Assembly (NCBI GenBank): GCA_907165065.1
Contig: OU015524.1
Span: 41,173,295-41,237,294 of the forward strand
Origin: Caprimulgus europaeus
Lineage: Eukaryota; Chordata; Aves; Caprimulgiformes; Caprimulgidae
DNA: 64,000 nt
Direction: 5' to 3'
This document shows positions 51,701 to 64,000 of this stretch, piece by piece. The first letter of the stretch is position 1; each line of letters starts with the position of its first letter. Below the pieces are notes generated by a model, which saw only the letters and a program-made list of their open reading frames with translations, did not search any database and had not been told where the DNA came from. The position numbers were made by a program, and so were the translations under genes.

Positions 51701-54700
51701 TTCTTCATTTAGTGCTTAGTTTCTTATTAAAAAGCCCAGAGTTTCTTATGAACATTTTCCTTCCTCCTCAGCAGTCTATGGATATTAAGATATATGTGGT
51801 AAAGAAGTGTTTTCATGAATATTCTGAGTCTTGAACTTGGTAACTTCTTTGTATTTTAGTTTGAAATAAAGAAAGTTACATTTTTCTCCCAGTTAAAAGG
51901 CTCCTACCCTCAAGATGTAAAACATCAGCTGTATAAAACACATAGTTAAAAGAACCCAATTGCTTCTGTTTCCGAAAGGCTTTTTGTAAGGCATCTTTAT
52001 GGTGTAAATACAACTAGTAAGAGATAATACTGGCTAAAAGTTAGAATAGCTCCCAAAAACCCCAAACACTTAAGCAATTCTGATTTAAATGAACATATAA
52101 AGATAGACTTCTACTGGGACTAAGACATAATTTTAAGAAATGTAAGGAATTAACTAAAATGGCAGAAGACTTACCTTCAGAAGAATCAGCATAGAGACTT
52201 GTTTCTATTTTACCTCATACCTGATCAAATGCTTATAAAAAGACAATGCTGACTCCCTCCTCCTCCACAGTGGTTAAAAAAAAAAAAAAAGTGATAGCCA
52301 GAATCTCAGAATCTAAGCACTCCTATAGGTTCCTCAATCTGAAGAGCAGTAACATCTGGCTTTTTGCCTGAAATTAATTGGAGAAATGTATTACAGGCTG
52401 TGCTCTTATCATCAACTGCCAAGAAGCATTTGGATAATACTTCTTTACAGAAGGAAAAAGGAAGATTTTTTTTTTTTTCTTTCCAGAGCTTTGCATTTAC
52501 CAGACAACACTGTCAAGCAGATAACAGTTAAGAACTGACTGGTGGACATCAGGAAAAAAAAAAAAAAAGTTATACCATTTAGTTTTTCCCTTTAAAAAAA
52601 TGCAATTCCAAACACAGAGAGAGACAATTACCTTTTCTGTGGATTTCAGGGTCAAAAAAACAGTTGATAAACAAAGTTTCAGCCTAGATATCCTATTTGA
52701 GCACTGAAAATCAGACCTACTTTTCTTTCTCTTTTTATAGATCATCAGTAGAAATGAACATTTCTGCAGGGCTATGAAGCTGCACCTGTGCCTCTTTACC
52801 ATCCCTCCCAGCTCTGCCACAGGTGTCCCTGTGTCAGCACCTTGTTAAGGCTGTCAGCAGAACATTTACATGTTCTCTGTGGGCGGTGTTAAGACTCTAC
52901 AGGAAGAAACTGGAAAACGATAAAGACTTAAAAATATGGGAAAAGGGGAAAAGAAAAAGCTCCCTGAAATGCAAAAGTTGAAAGCCTCTATTCTGCTAAT
53001 GGCTATTAGTATAACAATTTACGTGCTGCACAGAGATCAGGGTAATCCCTGTTTATACCCTTAAGTGAGCAGCTAAAACTGAGTGTACATGCCTCTTACA
53101 TTTGGATGAAGGTAGATGAGTGTTGTGACAGAGAATAGAAGAAAGGAGAAAATAGCAGACATTAAATAAGATTAAATTAAAGATAAGCAGGCAAGAGAGA
53201 AACTAGATTAGGAAACAAAAAGAGATTAAGGAGAAAGAATATGGCACAAACTTTTCATTTTTTTCCTCCCCTTACTTCTTGCATCACATCATGCCACATG
53301 GCAGGAAAAGTCTGGAGTGGTGGGCATTCTCTGAGAGCATGACCATCAGCCCTGCTCCATTTCAGCTCCCTCAAGAGGAAGATCCCAGCAGGCTGCTCTA
53401 GGCAATGGCAGCAGGAGCTTCTCCCCAGCCCTGGACCAGCCACATATCTGCTGTGGCTGGTGGGGGGATCAGGGCTCAGCCTGGCCAACAGGGCTGTTTA
53501 TCAGGAGAGGCACCTCGGCCCACTGCTGAAATGAGGGGCTGGGGTGCTGCAGTGAACAACCACACTTTCTTCTTAGCAGGAACAAGCTGTTGAACACCTT
53601 CCTGTAAGATTGGCAGTCCTGCTGGCAGAGCAGAAGGGTTTCTTGCCTCCTCAGTGGTTGCAGATCCTCTCTGCTCTGCCTGCAGAGCGACACATGAAAC
53701 TGTGAGGGTTGGCGCTGAATTCTCCTGGACCTGTTTTAGGCAGAGCAGATGTAACACAGCTTTGTACTCCACAGCCTTTCTCTGGAGGCTGGCAAGCCAG
53801 CTAACGTGGTAGCTGTATGATCCCCAGACTTTTAGCATTAATATTGATAAGCAACATCAGTTTTCCCCATGCATACAAAGCCTTTTAAATCATCACTGCA
53901 GAATTTACCTTGGGTTAGTCTGGCTCCACTGGGCTAATAAAAGTTTATCTCATACACAATAACATCTGGTGCATGTTCTGCAGCGCTAGACCTACGCTCG
54001 GTGAGGTTCAGTAAACTCACAGCTATGAACCAGAGGAGATGCTGCCTGGATAGAAAGCTGGACGCAGGCGGAGTAGTGAAGACAGGAGACACCTGTGACA
54101 CAGCACACTAACGAGAGTTTCAATTGAGGTTAATCCCTAGGAAAATCTTTCTAGTTAGGCACAGGCAAATACTTCATCTCAATCACAAGCAGTGCTATTG
54201 TTCTGTTATACCCAAATTAATTTTTGCAAACATTTCATTGTACTATGAATCTAATAATTTCAGATTTTTGTCCCAAAATGTGATATAAATAAGCACACAC
54301 ATTGTAGGCTTTTCTACCTGCACAAAGTCCAGTTTTGTACGAGTTAACTGAAATTGTCACAAAGTATTTAACTCAGCCATGAGAGTAAGGATGATGGCCT
54401 TAGTATGAGAATACATATCAAATCCTAGACTTACCTTTAATCAAATAAGGTTTAAATGTTTGTATAAAGGCAAGCTTGTGGATGGTTGGTTGAACAGAAA
54501 AAAAAAAAGCTGTAGATTTGATACTGCTGGTTATGTCTCTATCAGCTACACTTTCATAAGGAAGCAGAGTTATGCTGTGAAAAACTTTCTGAAGGTTTGT
54601 GCATTTTTTGTCATAAAATGCATGCCTGTTTTGTTTTGTTTTCACATGTATTTGTTAGGCTTTTCTGCATAGTTTGATTATCAAAGTAGCATCTTGGAAA

Positions 54701-56513
54701 AATAAACAGTCCCCAGGCATATGTTTTCATTCACATTTATTGATAGAACAAACTAATTAAGAGGAGCTAGGCTTAGATACCAAATTAAAAATCTAATGTT
54801 GAAATTGGGAATCAATCTCCCTGTTAATATTGCCCGTGATGTCAGCAGGACAGCACTTAGGAACATTTGCACAGGTCTATGGACCTGTTTTACTGTTCAC
54901 TGTTCTGTTCTTTTCTTCTCATCTAAATAAATATGGTTAAGTTAGCAATTTCTTTATAATAGTTACTATTATTCAAATGTACCTTAAAGATTTTGAATCA
55001 TGTTTTTCTCCCCTAAACCATGTAAACATGAAACTGCATATAACCACTCAGCTCCAGGAAGGGGAACATTAAGACAAGCACCACAACGTAGCACTAAACT
55101 CATAGAAGCTGTTAGTGCTGCAGCTTTTAAAAGCACCGTATTTCTCTTCCTGTTCCCAAGTTTTCCCTTCCTAGGCTCCTTCTCTGATCCCTCTTTTTGT
55201 ACACCCTGAAACTGTCCTCTCTCTCCAAGCCCCAGTTATTTGTTCTTCCACTTCTTGGCTCTTGCTTTAAAAGAGCTGTCTTTTTCTGTTAAAATTATGT
55301 GAAACAATTCATACCTGGAACTGAATGTGAAAATCCCCAGGGTATGCTGGTGGGACTGTTGAGAAGTTAGTGTTTTCATCTTTGAGTTTAACAAAGGAAG
55401 ATGATTGTGAAAAAATGATGATCTTTTACTGGCAGGGCAGAAAGAAACAGGATATACAGGCTAGAGGCTATTATTTCTTGGATAAGTGGAATCTGAAGGA
55501 CAGCAACGTATTAAGATAAGTATTTTTGAAATTAAATAATTTTTATTAGGGGGAAAAAAAAAATAAATCAGCTTTCTTAATGCCAGTGACTCACATAATT
55601 GGTGCAAAGCCTCAGCAGCTCCAAGCCCAGCAGTGCGTTTCAGGGAATCCAGTTTAGTTACCCACAGAGCCTGTGGTGAGGTGAAGGCTCCTGCAAATGG
55701 TGACACATTGAATGCTGAATAAAACCTGCCTACATCCAACAAGCAGAAAACCCAAAGCTTGAGATAATATCTGAGTGGTTTCCAGTTTCTGAGACAAGTG
55801 TATCCATGTACTTGAGATTCACGGTATCACATCCTCTGCCCGGAGGGCAGCTTGCTAACCAAGGAGGGCATGCCCTTGTGCTAACACAAGAGCTGACAGC
55901 GGTGCAGTGCTTTTGCAGACCAGAAATTGGTTAAAGATGTAGGATACCTGGTGAGGGTTCAGCTCCGAGTCAGTAGGACCAGAAAAATTCTCTGGCCTCC
56001 CACTAGAGAAGGGTACAAGGCAGGGGGTGGAAGGCAGCCCCCTGCCCGCTTGCTGAGCCTGGGGCACTGCCAGTCAGCCCTGCGAGGTGCACAGGGCAGG
56101 AAGGGGAGCCAGCACTTGCTCAGCAGCATCGCTGCAAGGGTGAATCTCACCTTCCAGTCCTTGCTTCCAGCAGTCTGTGTGTGCATGGGGTTACATAGTC
56201 TTTGGGAAAGGAAACATTCTGTGGAGCAGGTACTCAGACATCGCCCTTCTTGGGTGCACACCTTGGCTATTTGCCTGCATGGGAGCCCCGAGAGTTGGCA
56301 ATGTAGCAAAGGAAGATGTAGTAAGATTAACATATGTGCTTAGAGTGAAAAACTCTGAGATGATACTGACCGCTCCTGATCAGATCCTAGATGCTCTTTC
56401 TTTGGAGAAAACACCTTTGGAACAATAATAAGTACTTCTGCTACAGGTCTTCTTTTTCCTTGTGATACCTAATATTCAGTTATGTGTCAAGAACCATGAT
56501 CCAAGAACCATGA
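48747..56513. other. Intergenic or upstream-intron sequence, no gene seen
   Basis: AT-rich unique sequence with an A25 tract at 50500-50524 and smaller poly-A/T runs. Two GC-richer patches, about 53260-53840 and 55840-56340, carry overlapping open frames of 74-138 codons on both strands without recognisable domains; they may be old, unrecognised insertions. A donor-like AAG|GTAAGT in the FMN2 orientation is at 52175. Confidence 0.55.
50500..50524. repeat. A25 homopolymer
   Basis: There are twenty-five consecutive A on the plus strand. No processed gene copy or LINE body is visible upstream of it. Confidence 0.9.
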
Positions 56514-56683
56514 TCAAGAACTGTTTTATCAAAGAGATATTTTCTTGGTTTTTCCTTGTCCACAAAGTAGAATTTAGGAATAAATACCATTTAACACCAT
56601 GTACACATTTAATTTCATTTGGATAGTGTGCATGATGTAGATATATATAGATCTATAGATGCAGATACTCATATAGCTGTACA
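56514..56683 (+). repeat. Diverged direct repeat, left copy
   Basis: About 165 bp running from AAGAACTGTTT through a block around AGTGTGCATGATGTAGAT to CTCATATAGCT. It recurs at 57024-57183 in the same orientation, roughly four fifths identical by eye. Boundaries are approximate. Confidence 0.85.
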
Positions 56684-56940
56684 TCTAACGCAAAAGACTT
56701 CAAGTAAATTTAACAGAACATATTTAATTCATTTTTAACAATCTAATTATTTTTACATTGAGACATCAACTATCTTGATATATTTTCATGCTTTCTTATA
56801 ACTTTTATTGTAGCTAGATTGCCTCTGCCACCAGCCCGAGGACTGGGCAGCACTTGTCCCTCTGGGAGTTGCGAGGATGCCGCCCTGGGGAGCGAGCCCA
56901 GGGTTTAGTGTCACACTGTGGCCTCTCACATGATCCCGCA

Positions 56941-56954
56941 GTGCCACCTACTGG
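56941..56954 (-). promoter_or_regulatory. Candidate CTCF binding site
   Basis: On the minus strand the sequence is CCAGTAGGTGGCAC, which fits every position of the published vertebrate core consensus CCASYAGRKGGCRS. The following bases continue with TG, compatible with the extended motif. It lies in a GC-rich island (about 56820-57000) within AT-rich DNA, between two direct repeats, upstream of FMN2. CTCF sites often mark domain boundaries, but occupancy is inferred from the motif only. Confidence 0.6.
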
Positions 56955-57023
56955 TTCCTGTTGAGGTTTGCAGGAAAGCAGTCGCTGCAATTGAAACCGG
57001 CTACTTCTCTCATAGGTTATCAG

Positions 57024-57183
57024 AGAAGAACTGTTTACCGAAGAGGTATTTTCCTGGTTTTAACTTGTCCAGAAGGTAAAATTTAGGACTAAATGGCATT
57101 TAACATCAGGTATACTCTTATTTGAATAGTGTGCATGATGTAGATCTATACAGCTCTACAGACACAGACACTCATATAGCTCT
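57024..57183 (+). repeat. Diverged direct repeat, right copy
   Basis: The second copy of the unit at 56514-56683, sharing AAGAACTGTTTA at its left, AGTGTGCATGATGTAGAT in the middle and CTCATATAGCT at its right. The two copies flank about 340 bp that include a GC-rich segment. Confidence 0.85.
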
Positions 57184-60100
57184 AATAGATTATTAGAGAA
57201 GTGGTCTGCTTGGTTTCTTGGGGAGAGTTGTATTGTTCCCCATCCCTGTCCCACCCTTATGCTATCCCAACATCATTTGTTTATAAAAATATTGCAAAAT
57301 TTAACTATTTTATTTCAAATTTAGGAGGCTTAGATTTATTACTACAGCATATAAAACATATTTATCTGAGCAACATACAAAATTACCAAACTTCTAACAT
57401 GCAATTGAGAAGGGATCCTTGAGAAGAGTGGTACCAATGTACTTAACTAGAGAAAAAGAATTTCCCTCTACAAGTGACGAGATCTAACAGAAATAAGACC
57501 AAGAGGTATCTTCCAGTGCAGCCCTAGGAAAATCAAAGTGTAAGCTCACACATGAGAACCTGCGGCTGTAACATAGGACTGTTCACTGGGGCTGCTCCCG
57601 CAGTTAACAGGAGACCCTTCAGTTCAGAACCGTTGCAGAACAACAGTAGTAGTATGGTCAGCCTCAATGTATGCAGGTATAAAGTAACCATAAAATTAGC
57701 TTGAATTGTTGCATTCCAGTTCTTAAAATTACAGTATGGCTTCTCACAGTTGCAAGAAAAGTTTTCTGTATTTCTGTAGATCTGTATCACAGGTACTTAT
57801 GTGGTAATCTGCACTTGCACGCAATCAAACCAAAGCCAAACAAACAAAAATAAATATGATTAGCACTTACAGCTACAGAACACAATTTGAAAACAAATAC
57901 TAAAGGCTTAAAACCCCAAATATTAATTAAATAATTTATCCCATCTCCTGGTTTCCTTTAAAAATAAATAAATATGTAAATAAATAAACAGTTCTAATTC
58001 TGGGAGTACTAATGCATGTCCTTTCCATTTGTAGTGTGGAAAATGATTTTATTTCCTGGATCAAACTCTTTCTCTTCAAAGAGAGAGAGTGTATTTATAG
58101 CCTTTGGCAGAGGAGTGATTATGTATAGGTGTCTGTGTGCCCATTGTAGCATGTAACAGGTTGAAACAGTGATGCATGATATCAGCACAAATTCAGGTCC
58201 TTTGATAAATGAATAAGGGTTAATATTTTATAACTAGAATCTTCATTTCCATCTGATCTTTAGATTTTTTTGTTTGACATTGGAACTTCTGTCAGGTGAG
58301 GATGAGAAGGTGTATAACTAATACAGGTCAGCTTCCTGCAAAAGCAGAGAAGCACTCTGCAAATTTGGGGATCAAATCCATTAAAAATCCCATCAGACTA
58401 TGAAATAGACTCTCTTCTTTATTGTTTGTTAGTCTATTCTTTTAAGCACCATACAGGTATCTTTAAAAATACTTTTAGGATCACCTGTTGTTTTAGAATG
58501 TCTTGAAGAACATCTGTGAAAACATACAAAAAGCAGTGGATGGCACTGTTGGCCTGCAAGTAGAGAATAATTTCCTAAATTACAAAATATATACAGCTTT
58601 TCAGGTTAGCTGTGCATTGATTTATATTTGCCTAGCATTTTGCAAAATTTGCCATATTTAGGCAAATCTATCTTTCTTAAACAGTTTATTTTCATGGTGA
58701 AACCACAAAAAATGATGGACATTTTATGGCTCACTTGCAATAGAAAGTGTTTGGAAACAAATAATAGACTGAAAAAAAAAATCATTCCTACAATTACTGC
58801 AAGGAAAATAAGGTCTTGAAACAGAGATAAATGTCTAGTTTTATCTCTTTAGTCCATAACCACATAGCATTAATACTTGGCTAACTGAAATCTCTTACAA
58901 ATGACATATGTTTCCATAACTAACTCTCTCACTCAGGCTCTGCTGACTTGGCCTCAGCTGATCACAAGTTCCCTGAGAGCCCTTGAATACTCTGAGCATC
59001 TTTGAAACAAGATAAGATGGAGAAAACAAGATTGCTGGAAAAGCATAATGTGGTAGAGAGGCAACACAAACCCAGTGACAAGGCGATCCTCTTCACCAGA
59101 GTGCAGCACACCCTGATAGTTTAATGCTTGGCAGCATTTATTCTGTGCTGCAGCTCAAGCGCTACACACACTAGGGAGCGGGGATCCCGTAATTCTTTCT
59201 TCTGCAGATCCTAAGCTTGGGCATAGGGAAAGGGAGTTGCCGGACACATTTGCCGTAGGTATACAGGCTGAGGCTTGCATCCTTCCTTATGGGTTAATTC
59301 CATTTTTTAAAAAAGTACATTTTAAGGTCGTTTTGAACACAAATGTCTAACTTAATTTGAACCTATACTGTGGATACACACTTGCAGGTTCTGTTTGTAA
59401 GTTTGCTCAAAAGGGAAAGATGAAGACTCCCATCTCTGTGTGATGGATGGACCAGGCACATGGTGCACTGACAGATATCGTGGCTACACTGTGAGCTGTA
59501 CAGCATGATTTGCAATCAGTGAAGGGATTCTCTCCTGGCTGAGCTCCCAGCTATCGTGGCAATGGCATCTGAAGTTTGTAATTAAACCAAAACTTACCTC
59601 ATTGTCCTGGCAGTGGGCACTTACCTGCAGGCATATTACCCCAATATACTCATGAGGCTACATAGAACTATATCAGGAAGCCTGATAAGGCTTCCAGGAG
59701 CCTGGAAAACCTTTAGTATGCTGCCTGCATTATGATTCTGGGTATAAGGGAAATACTGCCTGAGGGTCTGAACCAGTAATCACTGAATACAAGGGAAAGA
59801 ATCCCACTGAAGTTGATGGGGTACCTTTGTCCTCTATCCTAAATTCCCACTGAGATAGAAGGGGAGCCAAGTCCATGAATATCTGACTATGGATAGATGG
59901 AACAGATGTTCTGTCTTTCCTTCCTTCAGTTCTTCACATTAAGATTTCTGCAAAGATACTAATATTGTTAAATTTTATTGAAACTAAAATTTTAAAAATA
60001 TCTGCCTTTTTAAGACAGAAGGAAAGAAAAAAACCCACACTTTTATTTTTTAAACTGAGCACTATAACTCCAACATACTAGTCAACATCCTAGAAAGTGG

Positions 60101-60644
60101 AAAAGTGGAATGCAGACAGGGACTGAGTAAATGTGTGGGGTTTTTCTGGTTTTGTTGGGTTTTTTTTACTCCCTTGCCTTGCTTAGGAGATCACCTTGCC
60201 TCTCTTGGGTTAAAAATGAGTTAAGATACCCTCTAAGGGACTTTGGTTTTGTGACTCAGAGGTCTTGAAGCAATCATTTATCCTGACAGATAATATATTT
60301 CTGGCATGTCTGTTACATGTCCACTCTTTTCTTCTAGGCACCACACTGTTGTCATGGCTACAGTATCCATATTCTGAAAAATAATAAATAAATAAAGAAA
60401 ACCCCTCTTTCAGAGTAAGGGAAAATAATCTTTGTTCTATAGGTATGAAAAGTAGTTTTCTGTGCCAGAGATTTTAATATTACAAACAATTTTAAATTAC
60501 CAGAGTTATGTCTAAAAATCCAGTTTTATACCCACAAATTTTAAACTGGAATGTACTGAGTCTGTCTAGTCAACAACCGAGCTCATGGGTGGACACTGCT
60601 GACATAATAAGCAGCATTGAAACCTTGACACATGTCACAAATCA
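57184..60644. other. Intergenic or upstream-intron sequence, no gene seen
   Basis: AT-rich unique sequence. It includes an (AAAT)n-type stretch at 57960-57990 and another near 60376-60398. No recognisable gene or transposon was found before the LTR. Confidence 0.6.
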
Positions 60645-60649
60645 GCATC
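60645..60649. repeat. Target-site duplication, left (GCATC)
   Basis: The pentamer directly abuts the first base of the LTR and is repeated exactly after its last base. Confidence 0.85.
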
Positions 60650-61693
60650 TGTATTGGGTTTGCATGTCAAGGTTTTGGTGGAGGGGGACTATGGGGTGGC
60701 TTCTGTGAGAAGCTGCCAGAAGCTTCCCCTATATCATATAGAGCCAATACCAGCCAGCTCAAAGATGGACCCACTGCTGGCCAAGCCCATCAGCAACGGT
60801 GGTAGCACTTCTGGGATAACATGATTAAGAAGAGAGGAAAAAAACTGTGCAGCTGCAGCCAGAGAGAGAAGAGAAAATATGTGAAAGCAGCAACTCTGCA
60901 GACACCAAGGTCAGGGAAGACGGAGCAGAAGGAGGTCCTCCAGGCACTGGAGCAGAGATTCCCCTGCAGCCCATGGTGAAGACCATGGTGAGTCAGGCTG
61001 TCCTCCTGCAGCCTGTGGAAGACCCCATGACAGAATACATAGATGCCTGAAGGAGGCTGCAACCCTGTAGGAAGCCTGCACAGGAGCAGGCTCCTGTCAG
61101 GACCTGTGGACCCATGGAGAGACGAGTCCATGCTGGAGCAGGTTTGCTGCCAGGACTTGTGACCCCATGGGGGACCCGCATTGCAGTATTCTGTTCCTGA
61201 AGGGCTGCACCCCATCTAAGGGACCCACACTGGAGCAGTTTGTGAAGAACTACAGCCTGTGGGAAGGACTCACATTGGAGAAGTTTGTGGAGGACTGTCT
61301 TCTGTGGGAGGGACCCCACACTGGAGCAGGGGAAGAGTGTGAGGAATCCTCCCTTGGAGGATGAAAGAGCAGCAGAGACAACACGCGATGAACTGACCAC
61401 AACCAGGGGTGAAGTTAAGCCCAGGAAGAAGAGAGGGGTGAAGGGAAGGTGTTTTAAGACTTAGGTTTTATTTATCACTACCCTACTCCGATTTGATTTG
61501 CAATAAATTAAGTTAATTTCCCCAAGTCGACTCTGTTTTGCCCATGATGGTAATTGCTGCGTGATCGCTCCCTCTCCCTATCTTAACCCACCAGCCTTTT
61601 TCTGTATTTTTTCTCCCTTGTCTAGTTGATGAGGGGGAGCGATAGAGTGGTTTTATCAGGCACAGGGTGTCCACCCAGGGTCAACCCACCAGA
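60650..61693 (+). mobile_element. Solo LTR, ERVL-like (copy 2), with 5-bp target duplication
   Basis: The element begins TGTATTGGGTT and ends AACCCACCAGA, an imperfect terminal inverted repeat of the TG...CA type with one change at the 3' end. It is flanked exactly by GCATC on both sides (60645-60649 and 61694-61698). A 5-bp duplication is typical of class III (ERVL-like) retroviruses. A polyadenylation signal AATAAA at 61502-61507 sets the plus orientation. The TATA-like site seen in copy 1 is degraded here. No internal retroviral sequence adjoins either end, so it is a solo LTR left by recombination. Open frames of 135-141 codons inside it are not genes. Confidence 0.88.
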
Positions 61694-61698
61694 GCATC
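61694..61698. repeat. Target-site duplication, right (GCATC)
   Basis: An exact match to 60645-60649, directly after the LTR's last base. Confidence 0.85.
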
Positions 61699-64000
61699 TC
61701 TCCTCACTGTCCTGTGAAGGGAAATCTCCTCCAGGAATATACAGAAGGGACTGAGACTTCCTGATGCATGGAGATCAAATATTTCAAGATGCAAGTAGCA
61801 AATGATTTCTTTAGTGCAAGTAACCTGGGCAGTCTGTGGTGTAACTCCATTATAAGTGGAGAGATCCAGCTTCAGGAATACAATAAAAATGATGAGTTTC
61901 TAAATCTAACCTTGGAATAATTGCACTAAGCAGTAGATGACTCTGCTTCGAGCCAACTCTTCTAGCCTCAGGGATGGAAAATAAACTGCACAGCTTTTTA
62001 ATTCTCTCACTATCGAGTTCTGTAAGGCTAGAACAGCTATAGATCGAAAATAATACTGTTTTTATTTAAGGTATTTACATAAGGCATTGTGCCTTATCAC
62101 ACAAGGCTGACAGTCACCCCAGCCCCACTCATGGCTGTTGGGAAGCTTTTGTGAAACTCAGTGTGCTCTCATTGTCACGCTGTCCTTCCCCTGTGGCTAC
62201 CTACAGAGGTCTTCTCACTGGTGTCCCACAGCCAAATTCTCATCTCAGTTGCATTGTCAATAAACAAGTATCTTCACTGTAGTGCACAAGCATAACTACT
62301 AGTAGGGTGTGCAATTTACACAACTATATTTCACTTGCTACTGTTCTGCCTCAAAATGATCAAAGGAACCCTCCTTACATTACTGTGTGGCAGTGTTTCA
62401 ATAAGGTCAAAGCCTGGTTTCCACAATGCTCACACAGATTCCTTCCTTTTGGAAATGCAACAGCTCCTCTGCCCAGTCACACATAAACACTGTTGCTCTG
62501 GATATTGTCATAGGTGTCTGACTCTGAAAGAGATTTCATTTCTTTTTGGCAATAGCAAACCTACTTGCTAATACAATTTAGGGGAGTTTTAATCAGTGCC
62601 ACCAGGCTGCTCACAGAGCTGCTCCCGGACATCTGCCATGACTTTTCCCAAGGCACATGCCATTTATCAAGGAAGACGTGTGATGTCGCCTGTTACCAAA
62701 ACTCGTTCTCTTAATGCATGTGTAATGAGGTGGTTAATGCTTTGTGAGTAGGTGTGCCCAGCCTTAATAGACACAGATATGCACTAAGTGATACCATGGG
62801 CTTTTGAGTCATCCTTCATAAAAAAAAAAAGTACATATGTAGTTGCATACAAAAACAATTTTCAAAATATGATTAAAAATTAGATACAATTTTTTCTTTT
62901 AATTTTCACTTTGCAGCTCTCTGTTAATCAGAGATAAAACAAAACAGAAAAATGCGTGGTCTGTCACTATTGTGGCAATATTAACACTGAGAAGTCCACA
63001 ATACCTAAGACCAAAGAATGCATTATAACTAAACATTACAAAGCTGAAAATAAACATTTACAGAGAGGATGGAATCATTAAAAGTGATGTATAAGTTCAG
63101 GGGGAAGACTGTGCTGATCTGTCTGAGAGCCTTGCTAAGCTCAATGCTACAGACAGTAATTCCAACTGGTCTGTGATTTTTGTGTGCTCTGGGCAAACTA
63201 CAAATTCTTGCCTTCTGCTATAAGAAAGAGTCCAAGACCTAGAGCTTTTCTAAAGGCAGTTATTCACCTTCCTCATGGTAATAATTTTCCCTTACTATCT
63301 TTTTTCTTAAAAGGTCAAAGCACTGACTTCTTTGCCTTTGCTATGCAGCATTTCTGCAGGCTGAAGCTGCTGTTGGGATCACGCTATCCCCCAAGTCCAG
63401 AAGCCCAGGATGCTGAGTGTTGCCTTCTCCAGTTGCAAAGCTACTCAGTTCTGTTTTCTCCACACATATATCCTTTGATTTCCTATATCCTTCTGGGGTT
63501 TTCCTATAGCTATTCACTACAGACTGCTTAGTACAGAGTTACACTGCTCAGTGATTTTAACAACAGGAACCCCAAGACAGTTTTACTCAGTATGTTTCTG
63601 ACTGAGAAAAACCTCATCTCTGTACATTTGTCCCCAGCAAGGGCCAGGCTCTCTCATTCCTTCCTTCACAAAACACCTATTGTACAACCCCCAAAGTGCT
63701 GCAGCATGTTCCTCCCTGGATCCCCACTAACCTGGTGCTCAGGGCTACACCCACCTCCTTGATTTAGGACTCTAGGCAAGCCTCTTCACCTCTATGAGAC
63801 GTCATCTATTAAACTGGAAGGGTCTTGAGACTACATAGCCCTCTCCCACCCCCTGCATGAGAATTGCTGCATCAGCAATTAATTGATCTGTATGTTTAAG
63901 GGATTACAGGATCTGGTTTCTCTTACTAGGTCAGTTTACTCTGTTGTAATTAGCCTTATCCTTTTCTTATAATTAGTCTCACACCAAAGCCCCAGAGCTT
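61699..64000. other. Intergenic sequence to window end, no gene seen
   Basis: Unique sequence with short A-runs. The largest open frames are 78 and 115 codons on the plus strand and show no recognisable domain. CHRM3, expected on this side if mammalian gene order holds, is not visible. Confidence 0.6.

Noticed and set aside
55927-56343. 138-codon plus-strand open frame as a gene
   Set aside because: An overlapping 124-codon frame on the other strand is equally open, no domain or splice context is recognisable, and composition alone explains it.
47713-61693. A single provirus bounded by the two similar LTRs
   Set aside because: The copies are in the same orientation about 12 kb apart, but the second has its own exact target duplication on both sides, the two are strongly diverged and rearranged, and no gag or pol remnant was seen between them.

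Overview
This is a window of a bird nuclear genome. The evidence is two truncated CR1 LINE copies plus a third 3' fragment, two solo LTRs of a class III (ERVL-like) type that I associate with neoavian birds, AT-rich sequence with short mononucleotide tracts, and exons of a vertebrate gene with canonical GT-AG splice sites. The species cannot be named from the sequence.

The only protein-coding gene I can support is FMN2 (formin-2), on the minus strand. The large first coding exon (27688-29248 from the conserved start, 520 codons plus one base) and the second coding exon (10958-11124) are present. They are separated by a 16.6 kb intron and join in frame through a split Gly codon (Gly521). Together they give 576 N-terminal residues. 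The FH1 and FH2 domains that nucleate and elongate actin lie in later exons to the left of the window. The leader of exon 1 (29249-29677) carries an uninterrupted in-frame 126-codon extension above the conserved start. It begins at what looks like a very strong splice acceptor, so the true first exon and promoter probably lie further right.

Layout: 1-10957 is the start of intron 2, with one old CR1 fragment. 10958-11124 is exon 2. 11125-27687 is intron 1, with homopolymer tracts, a 22-bp tandem duplication and two perfect hairpins. 27688-29677 is exon 1. 29678-64000 is 5' flank of FMN2 (possibly including unlocated 5' UTR exons). It holds a 42-bp minisatellite (32.9-33.2 kb), two CR1 copies in tandem orientation (36.0-38.2 kb), one solo LTR at 47.7-48.7 kb, a duplicated ~165 bp unit flanking a GC-richer stretch with a full consensus CTCF-like motif (56.5-57.2 kb), and a second solo LTR at 60.65-61.69 kb with an intact 5-bp target duplication. 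In mammals the gene order is CHRM3-FMN2-GREM2. If that order is conserved, the right side is the CHRM3-FMN2 intergenic region, but no CHRM3 coding sequence is seen.

I see no operon-like gene set, CRISPR array, tRNA or rRNA gene, or obvious new molecular system. The other open reading frames are short and lack support as genes.
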